Source: Opitutaceae bacterium (lineage in GTDB: Bacteria; Verrucomicrobiota; Verrucomicrobiia; Opitutales; Opitutaceae). From it: a stretch of 64,000 bases of DNA. Shown piece by piece: positions 42,493 to 51,246 of the stretch. The DNA is taken from assembly GCA_027482185.1 (NCBI GenBank), contig JAIXWF010000022.1, forward strand, positions 806,001 through 870,000. Reading direction: 5' to 3'. The position numbers and the translations under genes were made by a program. Numbering within the stretch: the first letter of the stretch is position 1; every line of letters starts with the position of its first letter. Below the pieces are notes generated by a model that was given only the letters and a program-made list of their open reading frames with translations, searched no databases and was not told the origin of the DNA.

Positions 42493-44249
42493 CGACCGCC
42501 GACGCCGCCCTGGCGGACGCGTGGGAGCGGCAGCTGCCCGTCGGGCGAATCTGCCTGCGGCTCGGGGCGCAGAATTTTCCCGGCGGCACGGCGCCGGGGT
42601 TCGCCGCGGTGGTCGTGCTCGACGCCGCGAGCGAACCCTCGCTGCCGCCCTCGCTCGCGCGCTGCCCGACGATTTTCGTGGGCGAGCCGCGCAGCCTGCC
42701 GTTCGAGCAGGCGCGCATGGCGGGCCGGGCCAAGGTCTATCTTTCGTACGAGGAGAGCGCGCAGCGGTTGCGCGAGCTGCTGCCGCTGGTCGAGGAGGTG
42801 GCGGAGAAGCAGTCGATGGTCGAGATGCTGGTCGAGAAGGCCCGGCGCGGCGACCTGCCCCGGCCGGCGCTGCGCAGCCCGGCGGCGGACCACGCGGAGC
42901 TGTGGGATTTCCTCGAGGGCGCGATCGAAAATCTGGATACGCGCGACCGCCTGATCGCCGAGTTCCGTCGCGCGTCGCGGCACGTGCTGCGCGCCTCGCA
43001 CACCGTGTTCTTCCTGCGGGAGGCGGACGGTTTCCGCGCCGACCGCGGGACCTCGTTTTTCCCGGCCGACGATCCGCTGGTGGCGTTTTTCGAGAACCAT
43101 CCCGCGGTGATCGACGGTACCAACTGGGACGGACCGGCCGATCCGGTGGCGGAGCTCGCCGTGCGCAACCGGCTCGCGCTCTGGGGTGCCCGGCTGCTCG
43201 TCCCGGTCCACGACAACGGCCGGCTGCTCGGTCTGATCGCCCTCGGCGTGCGCGACGACGGTCAAGCCTACGACGAAGCGGACCGCTCGCGGGGCGTCTT
43301 TTTTGCGCGGCTGTTGCGGCACTTTCTGGGGAAGTCGGCGCAGTTCAGCCGGCTGAACCATCTCTCCGAACAGGTCGGCCTCGGGGCCAAGTACCTGCCC
43401 GGCACGCTCGTGCTGGGGCCGGGCGACACGGCGCCGCGGCACGTGCCGCTCGTGGTGCGCGATGCGATCGGGCAGGCGCGCCGGACGCGGGAGATCTGCC
43501 GCGTCGCCCCGACGGCGGGGCAGCCTTTCCGCGCCAGCGCCGGGGTCATCGCGGAGACCGGCGGCATCTGGGCGTTTTGGGAAGAGGCCAGCAGCGAAGT
43601 GCACGATGCGCAGGTGCGGGCGACCGCGAGCCGGCGCGAGGTGCTGCGCGAACTGGCGCTGACGCTGAGCCATGAGCTGGGCAACGCGATCGTCTCGCTT
43701 GCGACTTTTCGCCAGGCGGGACCGGACCGGCCGCTGCCGCCGGCGCTGCTGGAAACGATGAAGACCGACGTCGGCCAGCTGGAGCAGTTGAACGACAACC
43801 TCGCGCTGATGCAGGTGCTGCACGAGGCGGAGCCCGCGGCCGTCGACGTGCGCGAGGTCGTCCAGACCGTCGGCCATGCCCTCGGCCTGCGCGTGGAGGT
43901 CGGGCCGGATCCGGTGGTGCTCATGGCGAGCCGGCGTTTGCTCGATTTCGCGCTGCGCGCGTTGGTACGGACGATCGGCGAAAACCGCCCCGAGCACGGC
44001 TTGCGCGAGCTGGCGCTGAAGGTGCGCTCGACGGGCACGGGGCCGGAGCTGACGGCGTTGCTGTCGCTGAAGGGCAAGCACCTCGAGCTCGAGGGTATCT
44101 TGCCGGAGCCCGCGGACGACGCGGTGCCGAACCAGGGCCGGCTCGGGGTGTTTCTGGCGAAGGAAATCCTGCGGCTGCACCGCGGCGAGATCCACGCCGG
44201 TCCGGGCATGGAAGGCACGGAGATCCTGATTTCGCTGCGGCACCTCTGA
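42471..44249 (+). CDS. GAF-containing histidine-kinase-like protein with degenerate ATPase
   Basis: 592 residues, no membrane segments. Residues 1-110 look like a pseudo-receiver (TLVILATADAALADAWERQL, VVVLDAASEPSLPPSLARC). A GAF-like domain follows (about 200-300, LLVPVHDNGRLLGLIALGVR). The DHp H-box is good: LALTLSHELGNAIVSLATF. The HATPase domain is reduced: the N-box lacks its Asn pair (ALRALVRTIGENRPEHG), G1 is not seen, and only the last strand-helix (GRLGVFLAKEILRLHRGEIH) remains. It may act as a phosphotransfer or dimerisation partner of the upstream kinase. The start overlaps the upstream gene by 22 bp and the stop is 2 bp before the nucleotidyltransferase. Confidence 0.8.
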   Translation: MPTLVILATADAALADAWERQLPVGRICLRLGAQNFPGGTAPGFAAVVVLDAASEPSLPPSLARCPTIFVGEPRSLPFEQARMAGRAKVYLSYEESAQRLRELLPLVEEVAEKQSMVEMLVEKARRGDLPRPALRSPAADHAELWDFLEGAIENLDTRDRLIAEFRRASRHVLRASHTVFFLREADGFRADRGTSFFPADDPLVAFFENHPAVIDGTNWDGPADPVAELAVRNRLALWGARLLVPVHDNGRLLGLIALGVRDDGQAYDEADRSRGVFFARLLRHFLGKSAQFSRLNHLSEQVGLGAKYLPGTLVLGPGDTAPRHVPLVVRDAIGQARRTREICRVAPTAGQPFRASAGVIAETGGIWAFWEEASSEVHDAQVRATASRREVLRELALTLSHELGNAIVSLATFRQAGPDRPLPPALLETMKTDVGQLEQLNDNLALMQVLHEAEPAAVDVREVVQTVGHALGLRVEVGPDPVVLMASRRLLDFALRALVRTIGENRPEHGLRELALKVRSTGTGPELTALLSLKGKHLELEGILPEPADDAVPNQGRLGVFLAKEILRLHRGEIHAGPGMEGTEILISLRHL

Positions 44250-44251
44250 CG

Positions 44252-45109
44252 ATGACGGATATCGGCCGACGGCTGGAAACCTGGGCGGAAGGCGAGCCGA
44301 CGGTGCGCGCGCTCTTTGCGATCGGCTCGCGCTCGCGGGACGCCGGCGGCCCGGGGGCCGCAGACATCTATTCGGACTGGGATTACCAGGTCATCGCGGC
44401 GGAGCCGGCATTGTTCGACCAGGCGGGTTGGTGCGAGCAGGCCGGCCTGGGCAAGCCGCTCGCCTATGTGTTGAGGAGCGGCCGGCTCGGCGGCGTGCGC
44501 AAGGTGACCGCGGTGGTCGCCGGCGGAGAGATCGACGCGGTGATCATTCCCGCGGCGCAGTTCGTGGCGGTCCGGGCGGCGGTGCAGGCGGGAACCTACC
44601 GCGAGAGCCCGTTGGTGTGGAGCGCGCTGCGGGACCAAGGCCTGGTGTTGGCGGGCGGCTTCCGGCGGATGAAGGACGAGATCGCGGCGGAGGAGCTGTT
44701 CCGCTGGGTGGAGAAAAACCTGCCGCCGCCGCGGCTCAGCGAGGCCGAGATTGTCGAACTGGCAGAGGGATTCGTCTGCGACTACGTGTCCACGATGCGG
44801 AAAATCGCGCGGGGCGAACTTGTCGCGGCGCAACGTTGGCTGCACGCGCAGTTGGCTGAGACCAACTACCGGCTGCTGCACGAACTGCGGCGCCGTCGGG
44901 GACAGGCGAGTTTTCCGGATGCGCGCCGGCTGGAACTGCTGGCGGCGGGGGCTGAACTCGGCTTGGTGCGGATCGAGGCGACCCTCGAGGCGCGGAGCCT
45001 GCGCGCGGCGGCGGGGCGGAGCGCGCAGGGTTGCGCGGCGCTGGTCCGGAGCCTGATCGGCGACGCGTGGCGCTGGCCGGAGCTGCCGTCAGGCCTGCGC
45101 GTTGAATAG
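44252..45109 (+). CDS. Nucleotidyltransferase-fold protein (DNA polymerase beta superfamily)
   Basis: 285 residues. The NTase core is visible: FAIGSRSRD..., then the metal-binding pair in YSDWDYQVI (D-x-D) and a third Asp in GGEIDAVII. The C-terminal half is helical (YVSTMRKIARGELVAAQRWL), resembling the aminoglycoside 6-adenylyltransferase/AadK-like group. Possible roles are small-molecule nucleotidylation or regulatory AMPylation; the substrate is unknown. It is the last gene of the right signalling operon (2 bp gap) and overlaps the convergent ABC ATPase gene tail to tail by 21 bp. Confidence 0.82.
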   Translation: MTDIGRRLETWAEGEPTVRALFAIGSRSRDAGGPGAADIYSDWDYQVIAAEPALFDQAGWCEQAGLGKPLAYVLRSGRLGGVRKVTAVVAGGEIDAVIIPAAQFVAVRAAVQAGTYRESPLVWSALRDQGLVLAGGFRRMKDEIAAEELFRWVEKNLPPPRLSEAEIVELAEGFVCDYVSTMRKIARGELVAAQRWLHAQLAETNYRLLHELRRRRGQASFPDARRLELLAAGAELGLVRIEATLEARSLRAAAGRSAQGCAALVRSLIGDAWRWPELPSGLRVE

Positions 45110-46072
45110 CTCGGCGATGACGTCCTCGAGCGGGACGTCCTCGATCGTGATATCGGCCACGGGGCCGGTGCGGAGGATTTCCTGGGAAACGGCCACGACG
45201 TTTTCGCCGGGCACGCAGAGGGTAAACTTGCCCTCGTCGTTGCGCGTCGTGCTGGCGGCGAAGCCGGATTGCCAGGTCTCGGGGAAGGCGCCGCCGGCCG
45301 CGGGGACGAAGGAGATGATCTTTTTCTTGGCGCCGCCGCTGGATTCGAGGCGGTCGAGGGGACCGTCGTAGATTTTGCGGCCCTTGTGGATCACGACGAC
45401 GCGTTCGCACAGTTCCTTGATGTCGGCCATGTAGTGGCTCGTGAGGAGAATGGTGACGCGATAGCGGCGGTTGTAATCGCGCAGGAACGAACGCACGGCC
45501 TTCTGGGAAACGACGTCGAGGCCGATCGTCGGTTCGTCGAGGAAGAGGACCCGCGGGCGATGGAGCAGGGCGGCGATGAGCTCCATTTTCATGCGTTCGC
45601 CGAGCGAGAGCTCGCGGACCATGACGTTGAGCTTCTTGCCGACGTCGAGCAGGGCGACGAGTTCGTCGAGGGTCGTCTTGTACTGCTCCGCCGGGATGGC
45701 GTAAATCGCGCGGAGGAGGTTGAAGGACTCGATGGCGGGGAGGTCCCACCAGAGTTGGTTCTTCTGGCCGAGGACGAGAGCGAAAAGACGGCGGTAGGCG
45801 TTCTCGCGTTTGGTGGGATCGAAACCGGCGACGCGGGCGCGGCCCGAGGTCGGGTGGATGAGCCCGGAAAGCATCTTGAGCGTCGTGGTCTTGCCCGCGC
45901 CGTTGGGGCCGAGAAAGCCGACGAACTCGCCTTCCTTGATCGTGAAGGAAATGTCCTTCGCGGCGGCGGTTTCCTCGAAGTCGCGTTTGAAGAGGCCCTT
46001 CACGCCGCCCCAGAAGCCGGGTTGCTTCTTGTAGGTGCGGAAGACGCGCGTGAGGTTTTCGACTTCGATCAT
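45089..46072 (-). CDS. ABC transporter ATP-binding protein (ABC-2 type)
   Basis: 327 residues. Walker A GPNGAGKTTTLKML, Q-loop LVLGQKNQLWW, signature LSLGERMKMELIAALL, Walker B RVLFLDEPTIGLDVVSQKAV, H-loop LTSHYMADI. A long N-terminal preamble (FRTYKKQPGFWGGVKGLFKRD) is typical of ATPases paired with two ABC-2 permeases of the Verrucomicrobiota/cyanobacterial type. The C-terminal ~70 residues form the extra regulatory domain (SFVPAAGGAFPETW...). No permease gene is adjacent, so it is an orphan in this window. It lies 53 bp downstream of the Ser/Thr kinase gene. Confidence 0.92.
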   Translation of the reverse strand: MIEVENLTRVFRTYKKQPGFWGGVKGLFKRDFEETAAAKDISFTIKEGEFVGFLGPNGAGKTTTLKMLSGLIHPTSGRARVAGFDPTKRENAYRRLFALVLGQKNQLWWDLPAIESFNLLRAIYAIPAEQYKTTLDELVALLDVGKKLNVMVRELSLGERMKMELIAALLHRPRVLFLDEPTIGLDVVSQKAVRSFLRDYNRRYRVTILLTSHYMADIKELCERVVVIHKGRKIYDGPLDRLESSGGAKKKIISFVPAAGGAFPETWQSGFAASTTRNDEGKFTLCVPGENVVAVSQEILRTGPVADITIEDVPLEDVIAELFNAQA

Positions 46073-46125
46073 GGACCGCGCAGTGAAGCGGGTCCCCGGC
46101 GCGATGCAATCGCGGCGCGGCGGCT

Positions 46126-49038
46126 TCAGGAGCCCGGCACGAGGGCAACGCGGAAGCCGATGTTGTGGTTCCGGTACCCGGGCTCGGCTTTGCCGCGCGT
46201 GGCATAGCGGATGAGACCGGGATCGATCACATAACTGCCGCCGCGGCGCACGCGCGCGTTGCCGGTGGCATTGCCCTTCGGATCGGTGACCGAACCGCCT
46301 TTGTGTTTGTCGGCGTACCAGTCGGAGCACCATTCCCAAACGTTGCCCAACAGATCGTGGAAGCCCCACGCGTTGGGCGCGCCGGAAGCGGAGGGTTGAG
46401 AGGTGCCGCGGCTGTTCTGCGCGTGCCAGATACGGACCGCGGGTTCGGCGCCGGGGCGGTCGCCGGTGTCGCCGGCGCGGCACGCGTACTCCCACTGGGC
46501 TTCGGTGGGCAGGGTATAGACGTAGCCGGCGGGGAGCCGGTCCGCGGCGCGTTCGCGTTCGGTGAGCTTGCGGCAGTACGCGGCCGCATCGAGCCAGGTC
46601 ACGTTTTCCACCGGCAGGTTGTCGCCGAGGTCGCGGGACGGGTTGCCCTCCATGAGCGCCTGCCACTCGGCCTGGGTGACCTCGGCGCGGCCGAGCCAGA
46701 ACGGTTTGGTCAGCTGCACCGCGGTACGCGGACGCTCCTCGAGATTGCCGGTGGCGCTGCCCATGGTGAACGAACCCGCGGCGACCGGCAGCAGCACGAG
46801 GCCGAGATCCGGGACGGTCCACGGCTGCCCGATTTCCGGTACCGCGATCTTCTCGAGGACGACGGCGAGAGTTTCCTTCGCGCGCGGGGCGAGGTTGAGT
46901 TCGCGCCGGGAGGTGCGGTAGCCGCGGGCTGAAATCTCCAGTGCGATCGGTTTGCCGGCGGGAACGGAGAGGAGGTTGCGGCGGGGGACGGCGGGTTTGC
47001 CGTCGACGGTGACGGCGAAGGCGGCCGGGCCGGTGACGGTGAGGGTGACCTCGGCCGGTTTCGGCACGAGGGCAACCGGCACGGTGGCGACGCCGCGATC
47101 GCTGACCACGACGTCGGTCTGCCACGGTTCGTAGTCGGGATGGACGACTTCGAGTTTGCGCGTGCCGGGGTCGACGCCGTCGATGCGGCCGCGGCGGATC
47201 GGGAAAACGTTGCCGTCGATCCGGGCCGAGGCGCGCGCGACGTCGAACGGTTTTCCGGCCGTCTGCAAATCGATGCCGCCGCTGGCGGCGACCAACGTGC
47301 CGGCGTCGAGGGTCTGGGTTTGGCCGGGCTTGAGCACGACGGTGCGGCGATCGGTGCGATGGCCGGCAAGAGCGATCTCGACGACCTGCGCTTTGTCGGT
47401 CGGGAGCGAGAGGGTGGCGGGCGTGGTGCCGACCTTCTTGCCGCCGACGAAGACATCGGCGCCGTCGGGCACCGAAAACACGCGCAGCTCGCCGGGGCGC
47501 TGCGTCTGGGCCGGCGTGAGCCGGGTCGGACGCGCGGCGACGAGCGTGGTTTCCGGCGACTCGATGTCGGCGTAGTCGGGGTGAACGAACCGGAACCGGT
47601 AGGTGCCGACGGTGAGCGCCTTGGGGGCGCGCAGCGGGCCGGTGTCGGGGACGATCCCGATGGGGCGCTCGCGGCCGCGGGCATCGACGGCGACGACCCG
47701 CGTCCCGGGGCGGGCGACGATCTCGACGGCGGCGTAAACGGGCTCGAGCGTGACGGTGGTCGTGCCGCCGGCGGCGGACATTTCGACTTTCGAGCGGGAG
47801 GTGCGGTAGCCGGAGGCCTGAACCGTGAGTTCATGTTCGCCGACCGGGACGGCGGCGAGCCGGAGTTCGCCGGAATCGGGCACGGGGCGATCCGTTTCTT
47901 TGGCCAACCAGACGCGGGCGCCGACGTCGGCCGGGAGCACGCGGACGACGAATTCCGGCACGGTCGGCGGAGGTTGGGGCGCCGGGACGGGCGCGGCCGC
48001 AACGGGGACGGGGACGGCGACGGGCGCGGGGGCAACGGGTCGGAAAAACCAGACTGCGGCGGCGACGACGGCGAGACTGGCCGCGGCGGCCGCGAGGCGG
48101 ACGGCGGAACGGCGGGCCGGCGGGGCGGCGGCGGGGACGAAGGCGCTGCCGGTTGCGCCGGCGAGGCCCAGGCGGGCGGCCACGTCCGCGGCGGAGGCGG
48201 GGCGGTCGGCGGGATTCTTCGCGAGGCAGGCGGCGATCGTTTTTTCCCAGGCGGCTGGGATGTCGCCGCGGCCGGTCACGCCGAGGGCGGCGCGGCGCGC
48301 GGCGAGCGGCGGGGCGACGACCTCGCGGACCTGGAGGACGATGTCGCCTTCGAAAAACGGCGGCTTGCCGGTGAGCAGTTCGTAGAGCGTGGCGCCGAGC
48401 GAGTAGATATCGTCGGCGACGGCGGCGGGCTCGCCGAGCAGCTGCTGCGGTCCGGCGTATCCGAGGGACAAGGACGTCGCGTGCGGGAGCGTGAGGCGGC
48501 CGGTGCCGGAGCGCAGGCTGCGGGCGATGCCGAAGTCGACGACCTTGAGGTCGCCGTCGCGGTTCACGAGCAGGTTGAGCGGCTTGAGGTCGCGGTGGAC
48601 GATGCGGGCCTTGGTGTGGGCGTAGTCGAGGGCGGCGCAGAGCTGCGCGACCCAGGGACGCAGGGCGGCGACGGTGAAGCAGCGGTGCGGTTCCTCGAGT
48701 TTGCGGGCGGCGAGGGAGGGACCGTCGACGAGCTCCATGCTGATCGCGGCGCGGCCGGCGTCCTCGACGAGATCGTGCACCCGGACGATGTGCGGGTGCG
48801 TGAGCGCGAGGCAGCGGCGGGTCTCGGCGGCGAGATCGGCCATGGCCTCGCGGTCGCGGACGACTTCGTCGGGGAGAAACTTCAGCGCGACGTCGCGCTG
48901 CAGTTTTGTGTCTTCGGCGCACCAGACGACGCCCATGCCGCCGCGGCCGAGCTCGGACTTCAGGCGGTAGCGCGCGAAGTGGGCGGGGGCGGCGGCGGGG
49001 AGGCGGACGGTTTCGTCGAACGGGGGCGTTTCGGCCAC
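46126..49038 (-). CDS. Ser/Thr protein kinase fused to PEGA domains and an SUMF1/FGE-like domain
   Basis: 970 residues, three parts. (1) Cytosolic Hanks-type kinase, about 20-290: P-loop ELGRGGMGVVW, Lys in VALKFLPDE, HRD in IVHRDLKPLNLLVN, DFG in VVDFGIARS. (2) One membrane helix (about 312-330, AAASLAVVAAAVWFF), then four or so PEGA beta domains (GEHELTVQASGYRTSRSKVE, VGTYRFRFVHPDYADIES). (3) C-terminal formylglycine-generating-enzyme-like domain (SFTMGSATGNLEERPRTAVQ, EVTQAEWQALMEGNPS, LPTEAQWEYACRAGDTGDRP, LLGNVWEWCSDW). The active FGE cysteine pair is not evident, so the last domain may bind ligand. It lies 54 bp downstream of the FHA-cyclase gene, in the same operon. Confidence 0.92.
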   Translation of the reverse strand: MAETPPFDETVRLPAAAPAHFARYRLKSELGRGGMGVVWCAEDTKLQRDVALKFLPDEVVRDREAMADLAAETRRCLALTHPHIVRVHDLVEDAGRAAISMELVDGPSLAARKLEEPHRCFTVAALRPWVAQLCAALDYAHTKARIVHRDLKPLNLLVNRDGDLKVVDFGIARSLRSGTGRLTLPHATSLSLGYAGPQQLLGEPAAVADDIYSLGATLYELLTGKPPFFEGDIVLQVREVVAPPLAARRAALGVTGRGDIPAAWEKTIAACLAKNPADRPASAADVAARLGLAGATGSAFVPAAAPPARRSAVRLAAAAASLAVVAAAVWFFRPVAPAPVAVPVPVAAAPVPAPQPPPTVPEFVVRVLPADVGARVWLAKETDRPVPDSGELRLAAVPVGEHELTVQASGYRTSRSKVEMSAAGGTTTVTLEPVYAAVEIVARPGTRVVAVDARGRERPIGIVPDTGPLRAPKALTVGTYRFRFVHPDYADIESPETTLVAARPTRLTPAQTQRPGELRVFSVPDGADVFVGGKKVGTTPATLSLPTDKAQVVEIALAGHRTDRRTVVLKPGQTQTLDAGTLVAASGGIDLQTAGKPFDVARASARIDGNVFPIRRGRIDGVDPGTRKLEVVHPDYEPWQTDVVVSDRGVATVPVALVPKPAEVTLTVTGPAAFAVTVDGKPAVPRRNLLSVPAGKPIALEISARGYRTSRRELNLAPRAKETLAVVLEKIAVPEIGQPWTVPDLGLVLLPVAAGSFTMGSATGNLEERPRTAVQLTKPFWLGRAEVTQAEWQALMEGNPSRDLGDNLPVENVTWLDAAAYCRKLTERERAADRLPAGYVYTLPTEAQWEYACRAGDTGDRPGAEPAVRIWHAQNSRGTSQPSASGAPNAWGFHDLLGNVWEWCSDWYADKHKGGSVTDPKGNATGNARVRRGGSYVIDPGLIRYATRGKAEPGYRNHNIGFRVALVPGS

Positions 49039-49092
49039 GCGGCGATTCAGCCGGCCCGGTCGGAAACCGCAAGTGCCGGTCCGGGCCGGAGA

Positions 49093-49986
49093 TTACGGAG
49101 CGGGTCCGGCGAACGGCGGCAACGAATGGAAGGGCAGGTTGCCGGGTTGGCCGTCGACCTCGGCGTGGCCGAGGATGGGGGCGCCGTCGGCGATCCCGAG
49201 GGCCCGCACGGCGGCCGAGCTGAGCAAAACGGAGGTGTTGAAGGTCTTCGCGAGTTTCTCGCTGCGGAAAAGGTAAATGGCGTCGCGGCCTGTGGCTTCC
49301 TCGCCGCGGTCGCCGTGGGCGAGGACGGCGTGGCCGAAGTGGAGGATGACGCGGAAGGCGAGGGGGCTGGAGGGGCGCCAGGTTTCGAAGGCGCGGAGCG
49401 CGTCGAGCACGACGGCGGCGGGCGTCGTGTCGGCGAGCCAGTAGGCGTAGACGGCGTCGCCGAGGTAGCCGGTGATGCGCCCGCCGCGGCTTTCGATGAG
49501 GGGTTGGACGCCGGCGATCCAGGAGCCGATGCGGACATGGGCGGCGGCGCTGCCGACCTCGCGGTTGAGGGAAGAGGAGCCCTCGATGTCGAGGAGGAGG
49601 AGCCAGCAGGCGCGTTCCTGGAGTTGGTCGAGGCGGCGGGTAGCTTCGAGGGCGGGGGCGGCGACGGGGCCGTCGAGCCGGCGGGCGCAGCCGAAACGCA
49701 GGACGACGTCGCCGAGGCGGAGTTCGTCGCCGTGGCGGAGCGGCGTGGGGCGGGAGACGGCGAGGCCGTTGACGAAGGTGCCGTTGCGGCTGTGGAGATC
49801 GGCGACGCTGTAGCCGCCGCCTTCGGGCGTGATGAGGGCGTGGCGGCGGGAGAGGGTGGGCGAGTCGAGGACGACATCGTTTTCCGGCAACCGGCCGAGG
49901 GCGCACGGACCGCCGAGGGCGTGCGTCTTGCCGCCGGGCAATTCAAGCCAGGCGAGGGCGGAGGCGGACGGGGCGGGGTCGGACAT
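49093..49986 (-). CDS. FHA domain plus class III adenylate/guanylate cyclase-like protein
   Basis: 297 residues, no membrane segment. FHA domain at about 20-105: CALGRLPENDVVLDSPTLSR, RHALI and SRNGTFVNG, the phospho-Thr binding residues. A cyclase homology domain follows at about 125-280: LLLLDIEGSSSLNREVG (first metal Asp) and GGRITGYLGDAVYAYW (second metal Asp), with ILHFGHAVLAHGDRGEEATG downstream. The catalytic Asn/Arg for transition-state stabilisation are not clear, so activity is uncertain. It heads the operon with the Ser/Thr kinase, whose phosphorylation probably controls FHA binding. Confidence 0.88.
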   Translation of the reverse strand: MSDPAPSASALAWLELPGGKTHALGGPCALGRLPENDVVLDSPTLSRRHALITPEGGGYSVADLHSRNGTFVNGLAVSRPTPLRHGDELRLGDVVLRFGCARRLDGPVAAPALEATRRLDQLQERACWLLLLDIEGSSSLNREVGSAAAHVRIGSWIAGVQPLIESRGGRITGYLGDAVYAYWLADTTPAAVVLDALRAFETWRPSSPLAFRVILHFGHAVLAHGDRGEEATGRDAIYLFRSEKLAKTFNTSVLLSSAAVRALGIADGAPILGHAEVDGQPGNLPFHSLPPFAGPAP

Positions 49987-50069
49987 GGGGTGCAGGGCTG
50001 GACGTGGCCGGAGCGTTGCGGCGAGGCAATCCGCAAAAACGGGAGGACGCCGGCGGCCGGAAAGGAAAA

Positions 50070-50091
50070 GGGCGGATCCGAAGATCCGCCC
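50070..50091 (-). terminator. Rho-independent terminator after the Gfo/Idh/MocA gene
   Basis: Stem GGGCGGATC (50070-50078) and GATCCGCCC (50083-50091), tetraloop CGAA (UUCG on the minus strand). On the minus strand it is followed by TTTTCCTTTCC. It lies 31 bp after the stop. Confidence 0.8.
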
Positions 50092-50121
50092 CGAAGAAAC
50101 GCGGTCCGTCGCGGCGGGGCG

Positions 50122-51246
50122 TCAGCCCTGGGTGAAGGCGGGGAGCTTGACGAGCTTGCCGCCGGCGAGGGCGGATTCGTGGGCGCAGAGGCCGACGCAG
50201 GTCCAGTTGGCGGACTTCACGGCGTTGACGGAGCACTCGCGGCCCTCGACGAGGGCGGTGAGGAATTCGTGCGCGAGGTGCGGGTGCGAACCGCCGTGGC
50301 CGGCGCCCTGGGTAAAGCTGAGGTGCGTCTTCTTGCCGAGATCGTAGACGCCCTTCGTGGTGAATTTCCGGATACCGGCGGGCAGGCGTTTGGCGTAGTC
50401 CGGCACCGTGATCTTCTTCGGGATCTTGTGCTCGGGGAGCTTGGCGGTGTGGAGGACGTGTTGCTCGTGCTCGATGAGCGTCCACTCGAAGGACTTCTTC
50501 GAACCGTAGACGTCGATGCTCTCGCGGTACTGGCGGGCGACGTCGAAGAGCGAACGGATGATGCGGGCGGTGAGATCCGAATCCTTGAACTTGATGTGCG
50601 CGGTCTCGACGGCGAAGGGCGAGCCGTAGTGTTTCACGAGTTCGGGGCGGATGGTGCCGGAGCCGAAGCAGGAAACGTATTCGGCAACGGCGTCGGTGAG
50701 GGCGAGCATCGGGCCGACGCAGTGGGTGGCGTACCACATCGGCGGGAGGCCGGGCCAGTAGTTGGGCCAGCCGTCCATGTCCTGCTGGTGGCTGGCCTGG
50801 AGGAACTGGATTTTGCCGAGTTCGCCGCGATCGTAGAGTTCCTTGATGTAGAGGTATTCGCGGGCGTAGACGACGGTCTCCATCATCATGTAGCGGAGGC
50901 CGGTCTTCTTCGTGAGCTCGACGATCTTTTTGCAGTCCGCGATCGAGGTCGCCATCGGCACGGTGCAGGCGACGTGTTTGCCGGCCTGCAGGGCCTTGAT
51001 GGATTGGGCGGCGTGGTCGGGGATCGGCGTGTTGATGTGGACGGCGTCGATTTCCGGATCGCGCAGGAGCTCGTCGTAATCGGTGTAGCCCTTCGGGATG
51101 CCGAAGGCCTCCTGGATGGCTTTGAGTTTCTTGGGATCGCGCTGGCAGACGGCGACGAGGTTGGCGTTGGGGTGGTTCTGGTAGATCGGGATGAACTCGG
51201 CGCCGAAGCCGAGACCGATGATGGCGACGTTGATTTTCTTGCTCAT
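50122..51246 (-). CDS. Gfo/Idh/MocA family oxidoreductase
   Basis: 374 residues. Rossmann NAD(P)-binding motif at the N-terminus (NVAIIGLGFGAEFIPIYQNH), a second block DPEIDAVHINTPIPDHAAQS, and the substrate-binding domain with METVVYAREYLYIKELYDRG and GGSHPHLAHEFLTAL. The usual E-K-P catalytic motif is altered to CTVPMATS, so the Lys is absent and the catalytic mechanism may differ. Family members oxidise sugars, inositols or amino sugars. It is 82 bp downstream of the CxxCH dehydrogenase gene on the same strand, consistent with a carbohydrate-catabolic operon. Confidence 0.92.
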   Translation of the reverse strand: MSKKINVAIIGLGFGAEFIPIYQNHPNANLVAVCQRDPKKLKAIQEAFGIPKGYTDYDELLRDPEIDAVHINTPIPDHAAQSIKALQAGKHVACTVPMATSIADCKKIVELTKKTGLRYMMMETVVYAREYLYIKELYDRGELGKIQFLQASHQQDMDGWPNYWPGLPPMWYATHCVGPMLALTDAVAEYVSCFGSGTIRPELVKHYGSPFAVETAHIKFKDSDLTARIIRSLFDVARQYRESIDVYGSKKSFEWTLIEHEQHVLHTAKLPEHKIPKKITVPDYAKRLPAGIRKFTTKGVYDLGKKTHLSFTQGAGHGGSHPHLAHEFLTALVEGRECSVNAVKSANWTCVGLCAHESALAGGKLVKLPAFTQG

